In this document: positions 10,121-18,989 of the stretch, piece by piece
Layout: the number at the start of each line of letters is the position of its first letter
How positions within the stretch are numbered: position 1 is the first letter of the stretch
NCBI RefSeq assembly: GCF_016775475.1
Contig: NZ_JAEUXJ010000010.1
Location: forward strand, 146,856-210,855
Source: Belnapia mucosa
Lineage (GTDB): Bacteria; Pseudomonadota; Alphaproteobacteria; Acetobacterales; Acetobacteraceae
DNA: 64,000 bases
Direction of reading: 5' to 3'
Notes under the pieces: generated by a model
Told to the model about the DNA's origin: nothing
What the model saw: only the letters and a program-made list of their open reading frames with translations
Databases searched by the model: none
Program-made: the position numbers and the translations under genes

Positions 10121-11158
10121 ATGACCGCGCGCCGAATCCTCTATATCGACGACGAGCCGGGGCTGCGCCGCCTGGTCCAGCGCGGCCTGGAGCGGCATGG
10201 CTATGCGGTGGCGACCGCCGCCGACGGTGCCGAAGGCATCGCCCGGGCCACCGAGGGTGGGTTCGACGCCATCTGCCTCGACCACTACATGCCCGGGCAG
10301 GACGGGCTCGATACGCTGGAAGGGCTGCGTGCCCTGCCCCGCCTGCCGCCCGTCATCTATGTCACCGGCTCGGATGAGGGCCGCATTGCCATCGCCGCGC
10401 TGCGGGCCGGCGCGGCCGACTATGTCATCAAGGATGTCGGGGGCGACTTCCTCGAATTGCTGCGCACCGCCATCGAGGATGCGATCGAGCGGGCAGCGCT
10501 GCGCATGGCGCATGAACGGGCCGAGGCCGCGGTGCGCGAGGCGCTGGACCGCGCCGAGGAGCTGGCCAGCCAGCGCGCCCTGCTGTTGCGGGAGGTGAAC
10601 CACCGCGTCGCCAACAGCCTCCAGCTCATCGCCTCGCTCATCCGGTTGCAGGAGGGCGCGGTGCAGGACCCCTCGGCGCGGGATGCACTGGGCGCCATGC
10701 GCAACCGCATCGCCGCGGTGGCCCAGGTGCATCGTCGACTCTACACCTCGGAGGATGTGCGGAGCGTCGCGTTGCACGACTACCTGGCCGGCTTGGTCCG
10801 GGAGATCGGCCATTCGGTCGATGGCCGCGAGATCGCGCTGGAGGCGGTGCCGATGGAAGTCCCGACCGACCGCGCCGTCTCGCTCGGCGTCATCGTCTCG
10901 GAACTCGTCACCAATGCCCTGAAATACGCCTATCCGGCAGGGCAGGAAGGCCCGATCCGGGTGCGGCTGGAGCCGACGGAGGATGGCGGGCTGCTCTCCG
11001 TCGAGGATGAGGGAGTCGGCACGACCGGCCGGCCGACAGGCGGCACCGGGCTTGGCCGGCGGATCGTCGATTCCCTCGCCTCGGCGGTCGGCGGCACCGT
11101 CACCCAGCGCTCCGGCCCGGGCGGCACCGCCGTCTCGATCCGCTTCAGCTTGGCCTGA
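10121..11158 (+). CDS. Receiver - HisKA_2/HWE-type histidine kinase hybrid
   Basis: A 345-residue cytoplasmic protein with an N-terminal receiver (DDEP pocket, CLDHYMPGQDG phospho-aspartate, VTGSDE, YVIKD lysine; residues 1-125), a short coiled linker, a HisKA_2-like dimerisation helix with the likely acceptor histidine in LREVNHRVANSLQLI (about 160-175), and an ATPase domain with ELVTNALKYAYP and GTGLGRRIV. Such hybrids take phosphate at the receiver to control their own kinase activity. As third gene of a CHASE3 kinase/Rcp1/hybrid set it is likely the output node, but no downstream transcription factor is encoded here. Confidence 0.88.
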   Translation: MTARRILYIDDEPGLRRLVQRGLERHGYAVATAADGAEGIARATEGGFDAICLDHYMPGQDGLDTLEGLRALPRLPPVIYVTGSDEGRIAIAALRAGAADYVIKDVGGDFLELLRTAIEDAIERAALRMAHERAEAAVREALDRAEELASQRALLLREVNHRVANSLQLIASLIRLQEGAVQDPSARDALGAMRNRIAAVAQVHRRLYTSEDVRSVALHDYLAGLVREIGHSVDGREIALEAVPMEVPTDRAVSLGVIVSELVTNALKYAYPAGQEGPIRVRLEPTEDGGLLSVEDEGVGTTGRPTGGTGLGRRIVDSLASAVGGTVTQRSGPGGTAVSIRFSLA

Positions 11159-11161
11159 CCC

Positions 11162-12166
11162 TCAGAAGGAGATCGAGAGGGACAGCGCGCCGAAGACGAA
11201 GTCCTTCTTCTGGCCGACGAATTCCTTGCTGCGGAAATCCTGGGTGTAGCTCAGCCTGACATTCTGCCAGAACACCGCCCCGCCCAGTTCCAGATCACCG
11301 ACGAAGGTGCGACGGTCGACCGAGCGGCTGTCCCGGTAGGTATTGCCGTCGAGGAAGATATCCCGCGCCACCGCGCGGCCGCCCGCCCCGGCGAAGAGAT
11401 ACCAGCCGAAGCCCTCGCCCACCGGGGCCGGCGCGTCGGAGACGGTCGGGCGGATGCGCGGCGCGCCGAAATCCCGGTCCAGCCCCTGGCCGATGCGGAT
11501 GCGCCCGCCGATGCCGGCATAGGTCTGCACCGTGCCGGCGGCCAGCGTCACGGTCGGCAGGGTATCGATGCCGAAGCCGCCCGGCAGCGCCGCCACCGGC
11601 ACGCGCCAGATGCGGTCGTAATGCAGGTTGAAGACCGGCTCGTCGCGCAGCTGGTAGTGCCAGCCGCGCGCCTGGCGATCGCCGAGGATCGCATGCACCA
11701 CATCCTGGGTCGGCCGCGCCAAGGAGCTTGGCCCGACCACGCCGATCTGCAGGTTGAAGCGGTCGAGCGTGTTCCAGGTGCGGCGGTCGAGATTGATCTC
11801 GCCATAGAGGTAGCCGGCATAGGGCCGGTCGCGCGGATCCGGATTGTTCAGCCGCTTGTCCACCGGCGTGAACATGTCCTGCCCGAAGCCGAGGCCCCAG
11901 CGGCTGCGCGCCGGCCCGAACAGCCCGGCCAGCGCCTGGTCGAGGGATGCGAGCGGCCCCGGCAGGTTGTCCTCGGCCGAGGTCCAGTTGAAGCGGAAGC
12001 CGTTGGTATACCAACGGTCCGTATTCCGGGCATAGCTGTCATTCTCGGAGATCACGCTGACCGTGCCGCGCCGGTCGGGCGGCGGCAGGGGTTGCGCCGC
12101 AGCGGCGCCGGCAAGCAAGAGGAGCGCGGGCAGCGCGGCGGCGACCGATCGCATCGTTTGTCCCAT
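11162..12166 (-). CDS. LpxR-like outer-membrane protein (DUF2219, putative lipid A 3'-O-deacylase)
   Basis: A 334-residue protein with a signal peptide (hydrophobic core LLLLAGAAAAQ, cleavage near residue 25) and a C-terminal phenylalanine after alternating residues, as expected of an outer-membrane beta-barrel. The SENDSYARNTDRWYTNG segment, the GFGQDMFTPVD...DRPYAGYLYGE block and the VVHAILG...GWHYQLRDEP block are the signatures of the LpxR family, which removes the 3'-acyloxyacyl chain of lipid A. The Asn/Asp of SEND and the histidine of VVH correspond to expected active-site positions. An internal ATG four codons in (12154) has a better upstream purine run and may be the true start. It could also be a non-enzymatic DUF2219 member. 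Confidence 0.82.
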   Translation of the reverse strand: MGQTMRSVAAALPALLLLAGAAAAQPLPPPDRRGTVSVISENDSYARNTDRWYTNGFRFNWTSAEDNLPGPLASLDQALAGLFGPARSRWGLGFGQDMFTPVDKRLNNPDPRDRPYAGYLYGEINLDRRTWNTLDRFNLQIGVVGPSSLARPTQDVVHAILGDRQARGWHYQLRDEPVFNLHYDRIWRVPVAALPGGFGIDTLPTVTLAAGTVQTYAGIGGRIRIGQGLDRDFGAPRIRPTVSDAPAPVGEGFGWYLFAGAGGRAVARDIFLDGNTYRDSRSVDRRTFVGDLELGGAVFWQNVRLSYTQDFRSKEFVGQKKDFVFGALSLSISF

Positions 12167-12209
12167 CTCAGGAGGCAGGCTAAGTTAGCGGTTCACGGAC
12201 CATGCGCAA

Positions 12210-12297
12210 GGATGGGTGGCCGAGTGGTCTATGGCAGCGGTCTTGAAAACCGCCAGCCCGCAAGGGCTCGTGGGTTCGAATCCCACCCCATCCGCCA
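12210..12297 (+). tRNA. tRNA-Ser (UGA)
   Basis: An 88-nt tRNA with acceptor stem GGATGGG/CCCATCC, discriminator G and encoded CCA. The anticodon loop CTTGAAA gives anticodon TGA, and there is a long variable arm (AGCCC-GCAA-GGGCT) as expected for tRNA-Ser. The T arm is GTGGG-TTCGAAT-CCCAC. Its 3' end is the left attachment site of the island that follows. Confidence 0.97.
12284..12297 (+). repeat. attL core (14-bp direct repeat, tRNA-Ser 3' end)
   Basis: CACCCCATCCGCCA at the tRNA-Ser 3' end, repeated exactly at 28594-28607 in the same orientation. In both places GTTCGA lies at the same distance upstream (5 intervening bases, mostly different), so the homology may originally have been longer. 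Confidence 0.75.
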
Positions 12298-12341
12298 TTC
12301 CGCGAAGGTTTCTGCGTCTTTTGCTCGAATGCGCCCTTTCA

Positions 12342-12361
12342 GTCCACAAATCAGACCACAA
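12342..12361 (+). repeat. Left putative integrase arm site
   Basis: GTCCACAAATCAGACCACAA matches 17 of 20 bases of the segment at 28443-28462, in the same orientation, about 45 bp inside the left end. Paired similar sequences near both ends of an element next to a tyrosine integrase suggest arm-type binding sites. This is an inference from position only. Confidence 0.45.
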
Positions 12362-12539
12362 GCTGTCGCGCTGGCATTAATGTCCACCCTCGAACTGCGC
12401 CGAGTCTAGGATGGAAGCCTCTCGCCGGGTGCGGGCACCGTAAGTGGTGACGAAGGGCTAAGGCTCGCACTTCCTAGCTTGCGGTACTCGCCGCGCTTCC
12501 CGCAAGTTGCCACAACCTACTCAGGGATGGAGAGAGAAC

Positions 12540-12701
12540 ATGAATGGCGTTTGGGCGCTGCTGTGCGTGACAGTCGCGGCCTACGTGGACAGACCAGTCA
12601 CATGGAAAGACGCCTTGGTCATGGTCGTCGGTTGGGCGCTGACCGAAGCTGGAAAAGCCGCTTGGCGGTACATATACGAACCGACGCGCACGATAACCTA
12701 A
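12540..12701 (+). CDS. Small hydrophobic protein (53 residues), unknown
   Basis: A 53-residue reading frame beginning with an ATG preceded by GGAGAGAGAAC, a good ribosome-binding site. The sequence has an N-terminal hydrophobic run (MNGVWALLCVTVAAYV) and a second apolar stretch (ALVMVVGWAL) separated by charged residues, so it could be a small membrane protein. It is the first gene-like feature of the island, and nothing adjacent suggests a role. It could be spurious. Confidence 0.4.
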   Translation: MNGVWALLCVTVAAYVDRPVTWKDALVMVVGWALTEAGKAAWRYIYEPTRTIT

Positions 12702-13095
12702 CCAGCGACGATCTGCCTGCCGGTCAGTGGCACAGGAGACCTTCGCTTCGATGAGCCGTTGGAAGCGTTTGGTAAGCAATTACGGAGGGCTGCCGGAAAC
12801 CGGCAAGGCCATAAATCCACACCCCTATTTCGCGCATCGTGCCCCTAAACGTCGCTGCCTTATCAGCTTTTCCAGTCGGTCGGTCAGCGCCGCTACCGGC
12901 AGCTTGCCGCATGTACTTGGCCTTGGCTAAATCTACGAGTTTCCGAAATCGTCCAAGCCGGACCGATGATCATTCGTCACAGCCGGGGGCAACGCGGGCC
13001 ATAGACGCGGCTTGTTCCATAGCACAGCCCGCAGATTACTCGGGCAGGTTTTTTGACCTTCTCTGGTACGTCCCGCTCGGATATCAACAGCAATC
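12702..13095. other. 394-bp stretch with no convincing gene
   Basis: Between the small hydrophobic frame and the large fusion gene there are only short overlapping frames without ribosome-binding sites or recognisable protein features. Base composition is less GC-rich than the flanking backbone. It may contain the promoter of the large gene, but I see no clear -35/-10 pair or terminator hairpin. Confidence 0.5.
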
Positions 13096-16000
13096 GTGGT
13101 AGACGGATCAGATCCCTTGGAACACTCCTCGCCCCAATCGCTGCGCATTGCTGCGCGGTCAGACGGCAACTTCCGTATACCTCAACCGCACACGCAGCTC
13201 GAATTCACTGGCGAGCGCATGACCAGCGCTGCAGAAGGGCAAATCGAGTTCGAGCATTATCATCGGTATAGCTTCACGCGCGACATATGCGTCGGCCTCG
13301 ACGTCCTCGACGTCGCATCCGGTGAAGGGTATGGCTCGGCAATACTCGCCGGGGTTGCAAAAAGCGTGGTCGGCGTCGAAATCGATGCCGGGTCGGTCGC
13401 TCATGCCCAGGCGAACTACCAAGCTACGAATCTACGCTTCCTCTCGGGCGACGCCCTAGCCCTTCCGCTTCCTGATTCTTGCGTGGATATCGTTGTTTCC
13501 TTCGAGACACTTGAACATCTGGCAGACCACAAGCGATTTGTATCCGAAGTATCGCGTGTTCTGCGACCAAATGGAATTTTCGCCGTCAGTACGCCTGACC
13601 GCAGCGTCTACTCCGCACCTGGTTCTGACCCAAACCCCTACCACGTCCTGGAGTTGACGGATCCTGAGTTCCGGACCTTCCTGACCGCCCATTTTGCCAA
13701 CGTCACCGTGCTCGCACAGCGCCCTGTGCTAGGATCGGTTATGGTAGGGAACTCGGCGTCGAACTGGCGGAGCTATGAGCGTCGCGGGCCAGACGTCATC
13801 GAAGCCACCAACGGACTTGCGCGGGCGCATTACTTGGTGGCCATTGCCAGCAACGGCCCGCTGCCGCCGATCGCATCATCCGTCTATCTCGACCGAAGGC
13901 GGGTGCATGATGTTGTCCAGAACACGCTGCGCCTGCCGGAGACGGAGCAACAGGCAGCCGGGTTTGTCCGTGAGCGCGATGCGGCGCGGGCAGAGGCTGC
14001 TGTACGACTGGAAGAAGCTTCGGCGTTGCAGGCACGGCTGAGCGAGGCCGAGGAGAAGCTTGCCGGTGCGGTGCGCGAACGGGATGCGGTGGCGTCAGAA
14101 CTTAAGCAGGCCAAGCAGGCTGTCTTCGCCACGACGTCTTCCAGTCATACGCCGCTTGCGGCGGAAGTCACGAAACTGATCGAGGAGCGCAACGCCGCAC
14201 AGCAGAAGGCCTTCTCGGCGACGGAGGCCTTGGCATCGGCGCAGAGCCAGCTGCGGGCCGTCGAGGAGGCCCGGGCAGCTGCCCTGCATGAAGCAGCGGG
14301 GCACCGAGATCAATACCATGCAGTCATTTACAGCACCGGCTGGCGCGCGTTGGCTCCGATGCGGTCGCTCGGAAACCGGCATCCGCGCGCGGCACGTTGG
14401 CTGCGTCGGTCCGCAAAGCTCGTCTGGTGGACGGCTACGCTGCAGATCGGCCATCGATACCTCCTGCGCCGGCGTGCCATGCAGGCGGCTGAAGTTGGAG
14501 CTCTACCCAGTGCGCCGTCGGCCGAAACAGTCACGCCAGCCCTAGCGGCGCCGGAAGGTGTTTCCCCGCCGGCGGTGGATCCTGTCGTCGCATACGAACT
14601 AGCCCCGCGTTCCGGTCGTGATCTCCGCGAGGCGTTTTGCGCCCTGAATGCCGGTGCGGCGATCAGCTTTCCCCCGGTCACCGCCCCCGAAGTCTCGGTC
14701 ATCATCCCCGTCTACAAGGGATTAGCCGACCTCGAGAACTGCTTGCGCTCGCTCGCCGTGACTCGGGCGACTGAGCCGAGCTTCGAGGTCATCCTGGTCG
14801 ATGACTGTCCGGAAGAGGGGGTGCTCTGGGCTCTCCCGAACAGTGGCGGGCTCATCAAGGTCTCGAACGCAGAGAACCTGGGCTTCCTCCTGACCTGCAA
14901 CCGGGGGGCAGCCCTGGCGCGCGGCCGAATCCTCTGCTTCCTGAATAGCGACACGATCGTGTTGCCGGGCTGGCTTCGCAGCCTTGTCGAGGTGTTCGAG
15001 AGCGAAGCCGATGCGGGCCTCGCCGGCAGTATGTTGCTGAATGTCAATGGCACGGTCCAGGATGCCGGCTGGCGCATCCTTGGAAATGGCTGGGGCCATC
15101 CCATCGGCCGTGGCGGCAATCCGCTCAGCGGATCCTATACCTACCGGCGGGCGGTCGATTGCGTCACCGGTGCATGCTTCGCCGTGCCGAAGCGTGTCTT
15201 CGAGGATCTTGGCGGCCTCGATCCGCTCTATGCGCCGGCCTTTTACGAGGAGTTCGACCTCGCCTTCCGGGCGCAGGCTCGCGGGCTGAAAGTGATCTAT
15301 GAGCCGAAGAGCCGCGTGATCCATCTCGGCAGTGCCTCCTACGGCGCCGATCGCCGGGACGCGTTGTCTGGTGCCCACCACGCGATATTCGTCGAGCGTT
15401 TTGCCGATCGCCTGAGGAAGCAACCTTGGGACATCTCGAACGAGTTCGTGCTGCGCCACGGGCCGAATGCTGGTCCGGTCCTGCTCGTCGTGGATCACGG
15501 CATTCCGCAGCCTGATCGCCACGCCGGCGATGTCACAATGAGCCGTTACCTGTCGCTTCTCGCAACCGGTGGCTGGCGTGTCATATTCGGCCCGATGGAC
15601 GGCAATGCCTCCGGTCCTGCTGCGGATACGCTGGAGTGCCAGGGGATCGAATTGATCCGCGCGCCGCAGACGATCGAGGGCTGGCTGACGGAACATGGGT
15701 CGCATGTCGATGAGGTCTGGCTCGCCCGGCCCGAGATCGCGGAGGCGCTGATCGGGCCCGTCCGGAGGCTGACGGAGGCAAGGATCGCTTACTATCCGCA
15801 CGACCTGCACCACCTGCGCCTGCAACGCGAGGCGGAACTGCGTCCGGGTGCTGCCTTGAACGCGGAAATCGCGCGGGTTCGGGATCAGGAGCAATCCGTC
15901 CTGCGTGCGGTTGACTGCATCACGGCGCCCAGCGAGGACGAAGCGAAGGTCATCCGGCGTATCGCGCCGGGAAAGCCAGTGATCGTGCTGCCGCCGTATT

Positions 16001-17370
16001 TCTACGAGACGACGGAAGTCACTCACTACGATTCGGATCATTTCCGTGATCTATCCGACATCGTCTTCGTCGGCGGCTTTCCGCACATCCCCAATGTCGA
16101 CGCGGCGCTGTTCATCGCCAACGACATCATGCCGCTTGTATGGAAGGAACAGCCCGACGCTCGGCTTGTCCTGGTCGGTTACGCTCCTCCGCCGGAGGTC
16201 CTTGCGCTGGCGGGCCCGCGCATCGTGGTTACGGGCCAGGTCCCGGCAGTGGAGCCGTTCTTCGAACGGGCACGGCTGGTGCTTGCTGCCTTGCGGTTCG
16301 GGGCTGGTGTCAAAGGCAAGGTCGTGGACGCGCTGCGCAGCGGTGTTCCCGTCGTGACGACAACGGTGGGCGCCGAGGGCATTGGCATAGTCCCGGGCAG
16401 CGACGCTCTCGTGAGCGACGATTCAGCGGGGCTCGCGGAACGCGTGGTGGAGCTATTCCGGGACGCCGACCGTTGTTCCGCACTCTCCGCTGCGGGCGCT
16501 GCATTGATTCGCCGGTGCTTTTCGCGTGGTGCCGCTCGCAAGGCCATTGGCACCGTGTTCCAGACACCTCACTGCAGCGTCTGCGGATCCTCCGGACTAC
16601 TGGCGCCGCCTGCCGACGGCACCTTCCGCGAGGCCTTCGTATGTCGCGCCTGCTTCTCGCTCGGGCGGGCGGAGGCGGTTGCTCATCTTCTGCTGTCCCG
16701 CCTCGGGGCCGATGGCGAGGGGTCGCTTGCCGAGTTGGCCCGCCGCCGTCCCGACGCGCGGGTGCACGAGTTCGGCTTTGTCGGCGGCATTGCCGACACC
16801 CTGCGCGGCCAGCCCTGGTACTCGGTCTCGGAGTATTTTGACGAGGTCGCCACGGGCAGCATCGGGCCTGGCGGCATACGCTGCGAGGATCTCACTCGGC
16901 TGACTTTCGCCGACGGCAGCTTTGACCTGGTCATCAGCCAGGACGTTATGGAGCACGTACCGGATCCTGCTGCGGCCTTTGCCGAGACAGCGCGTGTCCT
17001 TCGCCCTGGCGGGTCCCACATCTTCACCATCCCACAGAATCGGGACCTGCAGACAAGCGTCATGCGGGCTCGGCTTGACCCCTACGGCATCGAATACCTC
17101 CTGCCACCCGAGTATCATGGCGATCCGGTCCGGTCCGAAGGGGCACTGGTCTTCACCGATTTTGGCCTCGATCTCCCGGCGATGTTGGACGGCGCGGGGC
17201 TCGTGCTGCACGAGCATGACATACCAGTATTCGGCGGGCGCAATGACTGCGTCGTCCGCGTCTTCGAGGCGGTCAAACCTGCCCGAGACGCGCGACCATT
17301 GCCGTCCCGCACGACCACTCCCGCAGAGCGGCAGGATGCGGTAGCAGAAGCGCAAGCCGCAACGCAGTAA
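13096..17370 (+). CDS. Giant methyltransferase - coiled coil - GT2 - GT-B - methyltransferase fusion (1424 residues)
   Basis: Domains in order: a class I SAM methyltransferase (about 40-260; VLDVASGEGYG motif I, VVSFETLEHL), a charged coiled coil (about 285-405) ending in the TGWRALAPMRSL motif often found before surface-glycan glycosyltransferases, a GT2 domain (about 530-755; SVIIPVYKG, LVDD, FLNSD, AFYEEFDLAFR), a GT-B/GT4-like domain (about 795-1150; HAGDVTMSRYLSLL, FVGGFPHIPN, RFGAGVKGKVVDALRSG), then a CxxC...CxxC zinc-ribbon-like element and a second methyltransferase (about 1160-1400; SQDVMEHVPDP). It likely assembles and caps part of a surface polysaccharide. The start is a weak GTG; an ATG at 13219 would cut the FTGER motif. 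The two methyltransferases may act on different sugars. Confidence 0.85.
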   Translation: MVDGSDPLEHSSPQSLRIAARSDGNFRIPQPHTQLEFTGERMTSAAEGQIEFEHYHRYSFTRDICVGLDVLDVASGEGYGSAILAGVAKSVVGVEIDAGSVAHAQANYQATNLRFLSGDALALPLPDSCVDIVVSFETLEHLADHKRFVSEVSRVLRPNGIFAVSTPDRSVYSAPGSDPNPYHVLELTDPEFRTFLTAHFANVTVLAQRPVLGSVMVGNSASNWRSYERRGPDVIEATNGLARAHYLVAIASNGPLPPIASSVYLDRRRVHDVVQNTLRLPETEQQAAGFVRERDAARAEAAVRLEEASALQARLSEAEEKLAGAVRERDAVASELKQAKQAVFATTSSSHTPLAAEVTKLIEERNAAQQKAFSATEALASAQSQLRAVEEARAAALHEAAGHRDQYHAVIYSTGWRALAPMRSLGNRHPRAARWLRRSAKLVWWTATLQIGHRYLLRRRAMQAAEVGALPSAPSAETVTPALAAPEGVSPPAVDPVVAYELAPRSGRDLREAFCALNAGAAISFPPVTAPEVSVIIPVYKGLADLENCLRSLAVTRATEPSFEVILVDDCPEEGVLWALPNSGGLIKVSNAENLGFLLTCNRGAALARGRILCFLNSDTIVLPGWLRSLVEVFESEADAGLAGSMLLNVNGTVQDAGWRILGNGWGHPIGRGGNPLSGSYTYRRAVDCVTGACFAVPKRVFEDLGGLDPLYAPAFYEEFDLAFRAQARGLKVIYEPKSRVIHLGSASYGADRRDALSGAHHAIFVERFADRLRKQPWDISNEFVLRHGPNAGPVLLVVDHGIPQPDRHAGDVTMSRYLSLLATGGWRVIFGPMDGNASGPAADTLECQGIELIRAPQTIEGWLTEHGSHVDEVWLARPEIAEALIGPVRRLTEARIAYYPHDLHHLRLQREAELRPGAALNAEIARVRDQEQSVLRAVDCITAPSEDEAKVIRRIAPGKPVIVLPPYFYETTEVTHYDSDHFRDLSDIVFVGGFPHIPNVDAALFIANDIMPLVWKEQPDARLVLVGYAPPPEVLALAGPRIVVTGQVPAVEPFFERARLVLAALRFGAGVKGKVVDALRSGVPVVTTTVGAEGIGIVPGSDALVSDDSAGLAERVVELFRDADRCSALSAAGAALIRRCFSRGAARKAIGTVFQTPHCSVCGSSGLLAPPADGTFREAFVCRACFSLGRAEAVAHLLLSRLGADGEGSLAELARRRPDARVHEFGFVGGIADTLRGQPWYSVSEYFDEVATGSIGPGGIRCEDLTRLTFADGSFDLVISQDVMEHVPDPAAAFAETARVLRPGGSHIFTIPQNRDLQTSVMRARLDPYGIEYLLPPEYHGDPVRSEGALVFTDFGLDLPAMLDGAGLVLHEHDIPVFGGRNDCVVRVFEAVKPARDARPLPSRTTTPAERQDAVAEAQAATQ

Positions 17371-17457
17371 CCTTGCGGCACAAGGCGGGCACGGAGACAA
17401 GATTTATTGGTGTGTTGTGCCAGCGGCCCGGCATTGCGCCAATATCTTGGTCTAGTC

Positions 17458-18594
17458 ATGAAAAGGTGCATCGACGTGGACGAAGACCAGCGATTTTGCG
17501 AAAATCCATGGACATATTGCGAAATATACGCCGGAGGGGGCGTATATATCTGCTGTCCGGCGTGGAACCGTAATATCCCGGTCGGCAATATTTATACTGG
17601 AACTCCAAAGCAGATCTGGAACAGCTATCAGGCTCAGCAGTTCCGCCGCGGAATCTTGGATGGAAGTTTCTGCGCCTGCGACCACGAGAAATGCCCCAGC
17701 TTGATCGCGCGCAGCCTCCCGACCGTGGCTGAGGTCCGGCAAACATGGTTAGGGTCTATCCTGTCGGATGCCATCGACAATCGGCGAGCCGTCGCGGCGC
17801 ATGGCCCATCGGTGGTCAAGATTGGCTACGATGCGTCCTGCAATTTGATCTGTCCATCGTGCCGCACCGAACTAATGGTCGCCAAGAAGCAGGAACAGGA
17901 GCGGTTAAACCAAATCCGGGACAAGTTCATCCTGCCATTCCTCGAACATGCCCGAATTCTTGTGATGAGCAGCGATGGCGATCCGTTCGCTAGTAATCAT
18001 TACCGCGACATCCTGCGATTAACCTATGAGAAACTCCCGGATCTGAAGATCGGCCTTTGTACGAACGCTGTTCTGCTTGATCAGCGCGCATGGGACGACT
18101 GTCACCTTGAAGGACGCGTCGTGAGTGTGCAGGTCTCGGTCGATGCTGCACGCAAGGAAACCTATAACTACGTTCGCCGGGGAGGCGATTTCGACCGACT
18201 GAAACGTAATCTGCACTTCCTATCAGGTAAGAGGCGTAGCTCGACGGGGTTCACAACCTTTGATCTGCTGTTTGTTGTGCAAGCTTGCAATTTTCGCGAA
18301 ATGGCTGAGTTCGTCGAACTCGGTGAGGCTGTCGGCGCGGATAGCGTGCAGTTTATGCTAATCGACCATTGGGGACGAGCAATGGGAGCTGACGAGTATA
18401 AGCACGCAAAAATCTGGGATAGCGAGCATCCTGACAATGCAGACTTTCGCAAAATTCTCGCTAACGACGTCTTCCGTCGGCCAATCGTGAAGCTCGGGAA
18501 TGTCGAGGCAATCATGCGGTCCGAGCAGCCGCCTGAGTTACACATCGATTTCAAGACCGGCGAAATATCCCGCACCGTGGCCTCCGCTCTTTGA
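17458..18594 (+). CDS. Radical SAM protein with N-terminal SPASM-like cysteine cluster
   Basis: A 378-residue protein. The radical SAM motif is C128-x3-C132-x2-C135 (ASCNLICPSC), which should bind the [4Fe-4S] cluster that cleaves S-adenosylmethionine. Residues 4-79 resemble a SPASM/twitch auxiliary-cluster domain: Cys14, Cys21, Cys32-Cys33, then VGNIYTGTPKQIW, FRRGILDGSF and Cys72, Cys74, Cys79. In most SPASM enzymes this region follows the radical SAM core; here it precedes it. The start is the ATG at 17458, with no clear ribosome-binding site. It lies between glycosyltransferase genes, so a role in modifying the island-encoded glycan or a peptide acceptor is plausible but unproven. The substrate is unknown. 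Confidence 0.8.
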   Translation: MKRCIDVDEDQRFCENPWTYCEIYAGGGVYICCPAWNRNIPVGNIYTGTPKQIWNSYQAQQFRRGILDGSFCACDHEKCPSLIARSLPTVAEVRQTWLGSILSDAIDNRRAVAAHGPSVVKIGYDASCNLICPSCRTELMVAKKQEQERLNQIRDKFILPFLEHARILVMSSDGDPFASNHYRDILRLTYEKLPDLKIGLCTNAVLLDQRAWDDCHLEGRVVSVQVSVDAARKETYNYVRRGGDFDRLKRNLHFLSGKRRSSTGFTTFDLLFVVQACNFREMAEFVELGEAVGADSVQFMLIDHWGRAMGADEYKHAKIWDSEHPDNADFRKILANDVFRRPIVKLGNVEAIMRSEQPPELHIDFKTGEISRTVASAL

Positions 18595-18989
18595 GGCCGA
18601 TACCCGAAATACAATGCCAGAGGGAACAAGAAATTTAGATAATAGAGGTTGAGAAGTTGACCCATTGGAGGTTGAAGGTTGGATAGACGCGCACCTTGTC
18701 GACTGCCCGCAACTCGTTGGTGACGTCCGGCGCGCAGCGGCGACCCCAGGCCATATTCGTCTCCGCCGTCGCTCCTATCAGGGCTTCTCCTACATTGAGA
18801 CTGGCAGGACAACGACAGCGTGTCGCAAAAAAACCGGCTAACCTAGGTCCGAAGCTTCTTTCGGCTTTTCCCAGCGAATGGCTGGCCCCCTACCGGGTAG
18901 AAATACTGATCGTGACATCCTCCGCTTACGCTTCGGAACCAAATCTAGCCGCGCCGATGGGCATGTTGCCGCTCTAAAAAGAAGTCGTG
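18595..18989. other. 395-bp gap inside the cargo region, no gene recognised
   Basis: The gap separates the radical SAM gene from the next glycosyltransferase. It switches abruptly from AT-rich (18600-18660) to GC-rich (18700-18800) and back, with short frames in both directions but no protein family I recognise. It may be a remnant of a lost gene or insertion, and presumably holds the promoter for the two downstream genes. Confidence 0.45.

Noticed and set aside
12727..12930. A 67-codon frame in the left part of the island
   Set aside because: No ribosome-binding site, biased Ser/Pro/Arg composition and overlapping frames on both strands; no support as a gene.
18168..18812. A 214-codon minus-strand frame over the radical SAM 3' end
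   Set aside because: Most of it is antisense to the radical SAM gene, whose motifs are clear. The remainder has no recognisable features.
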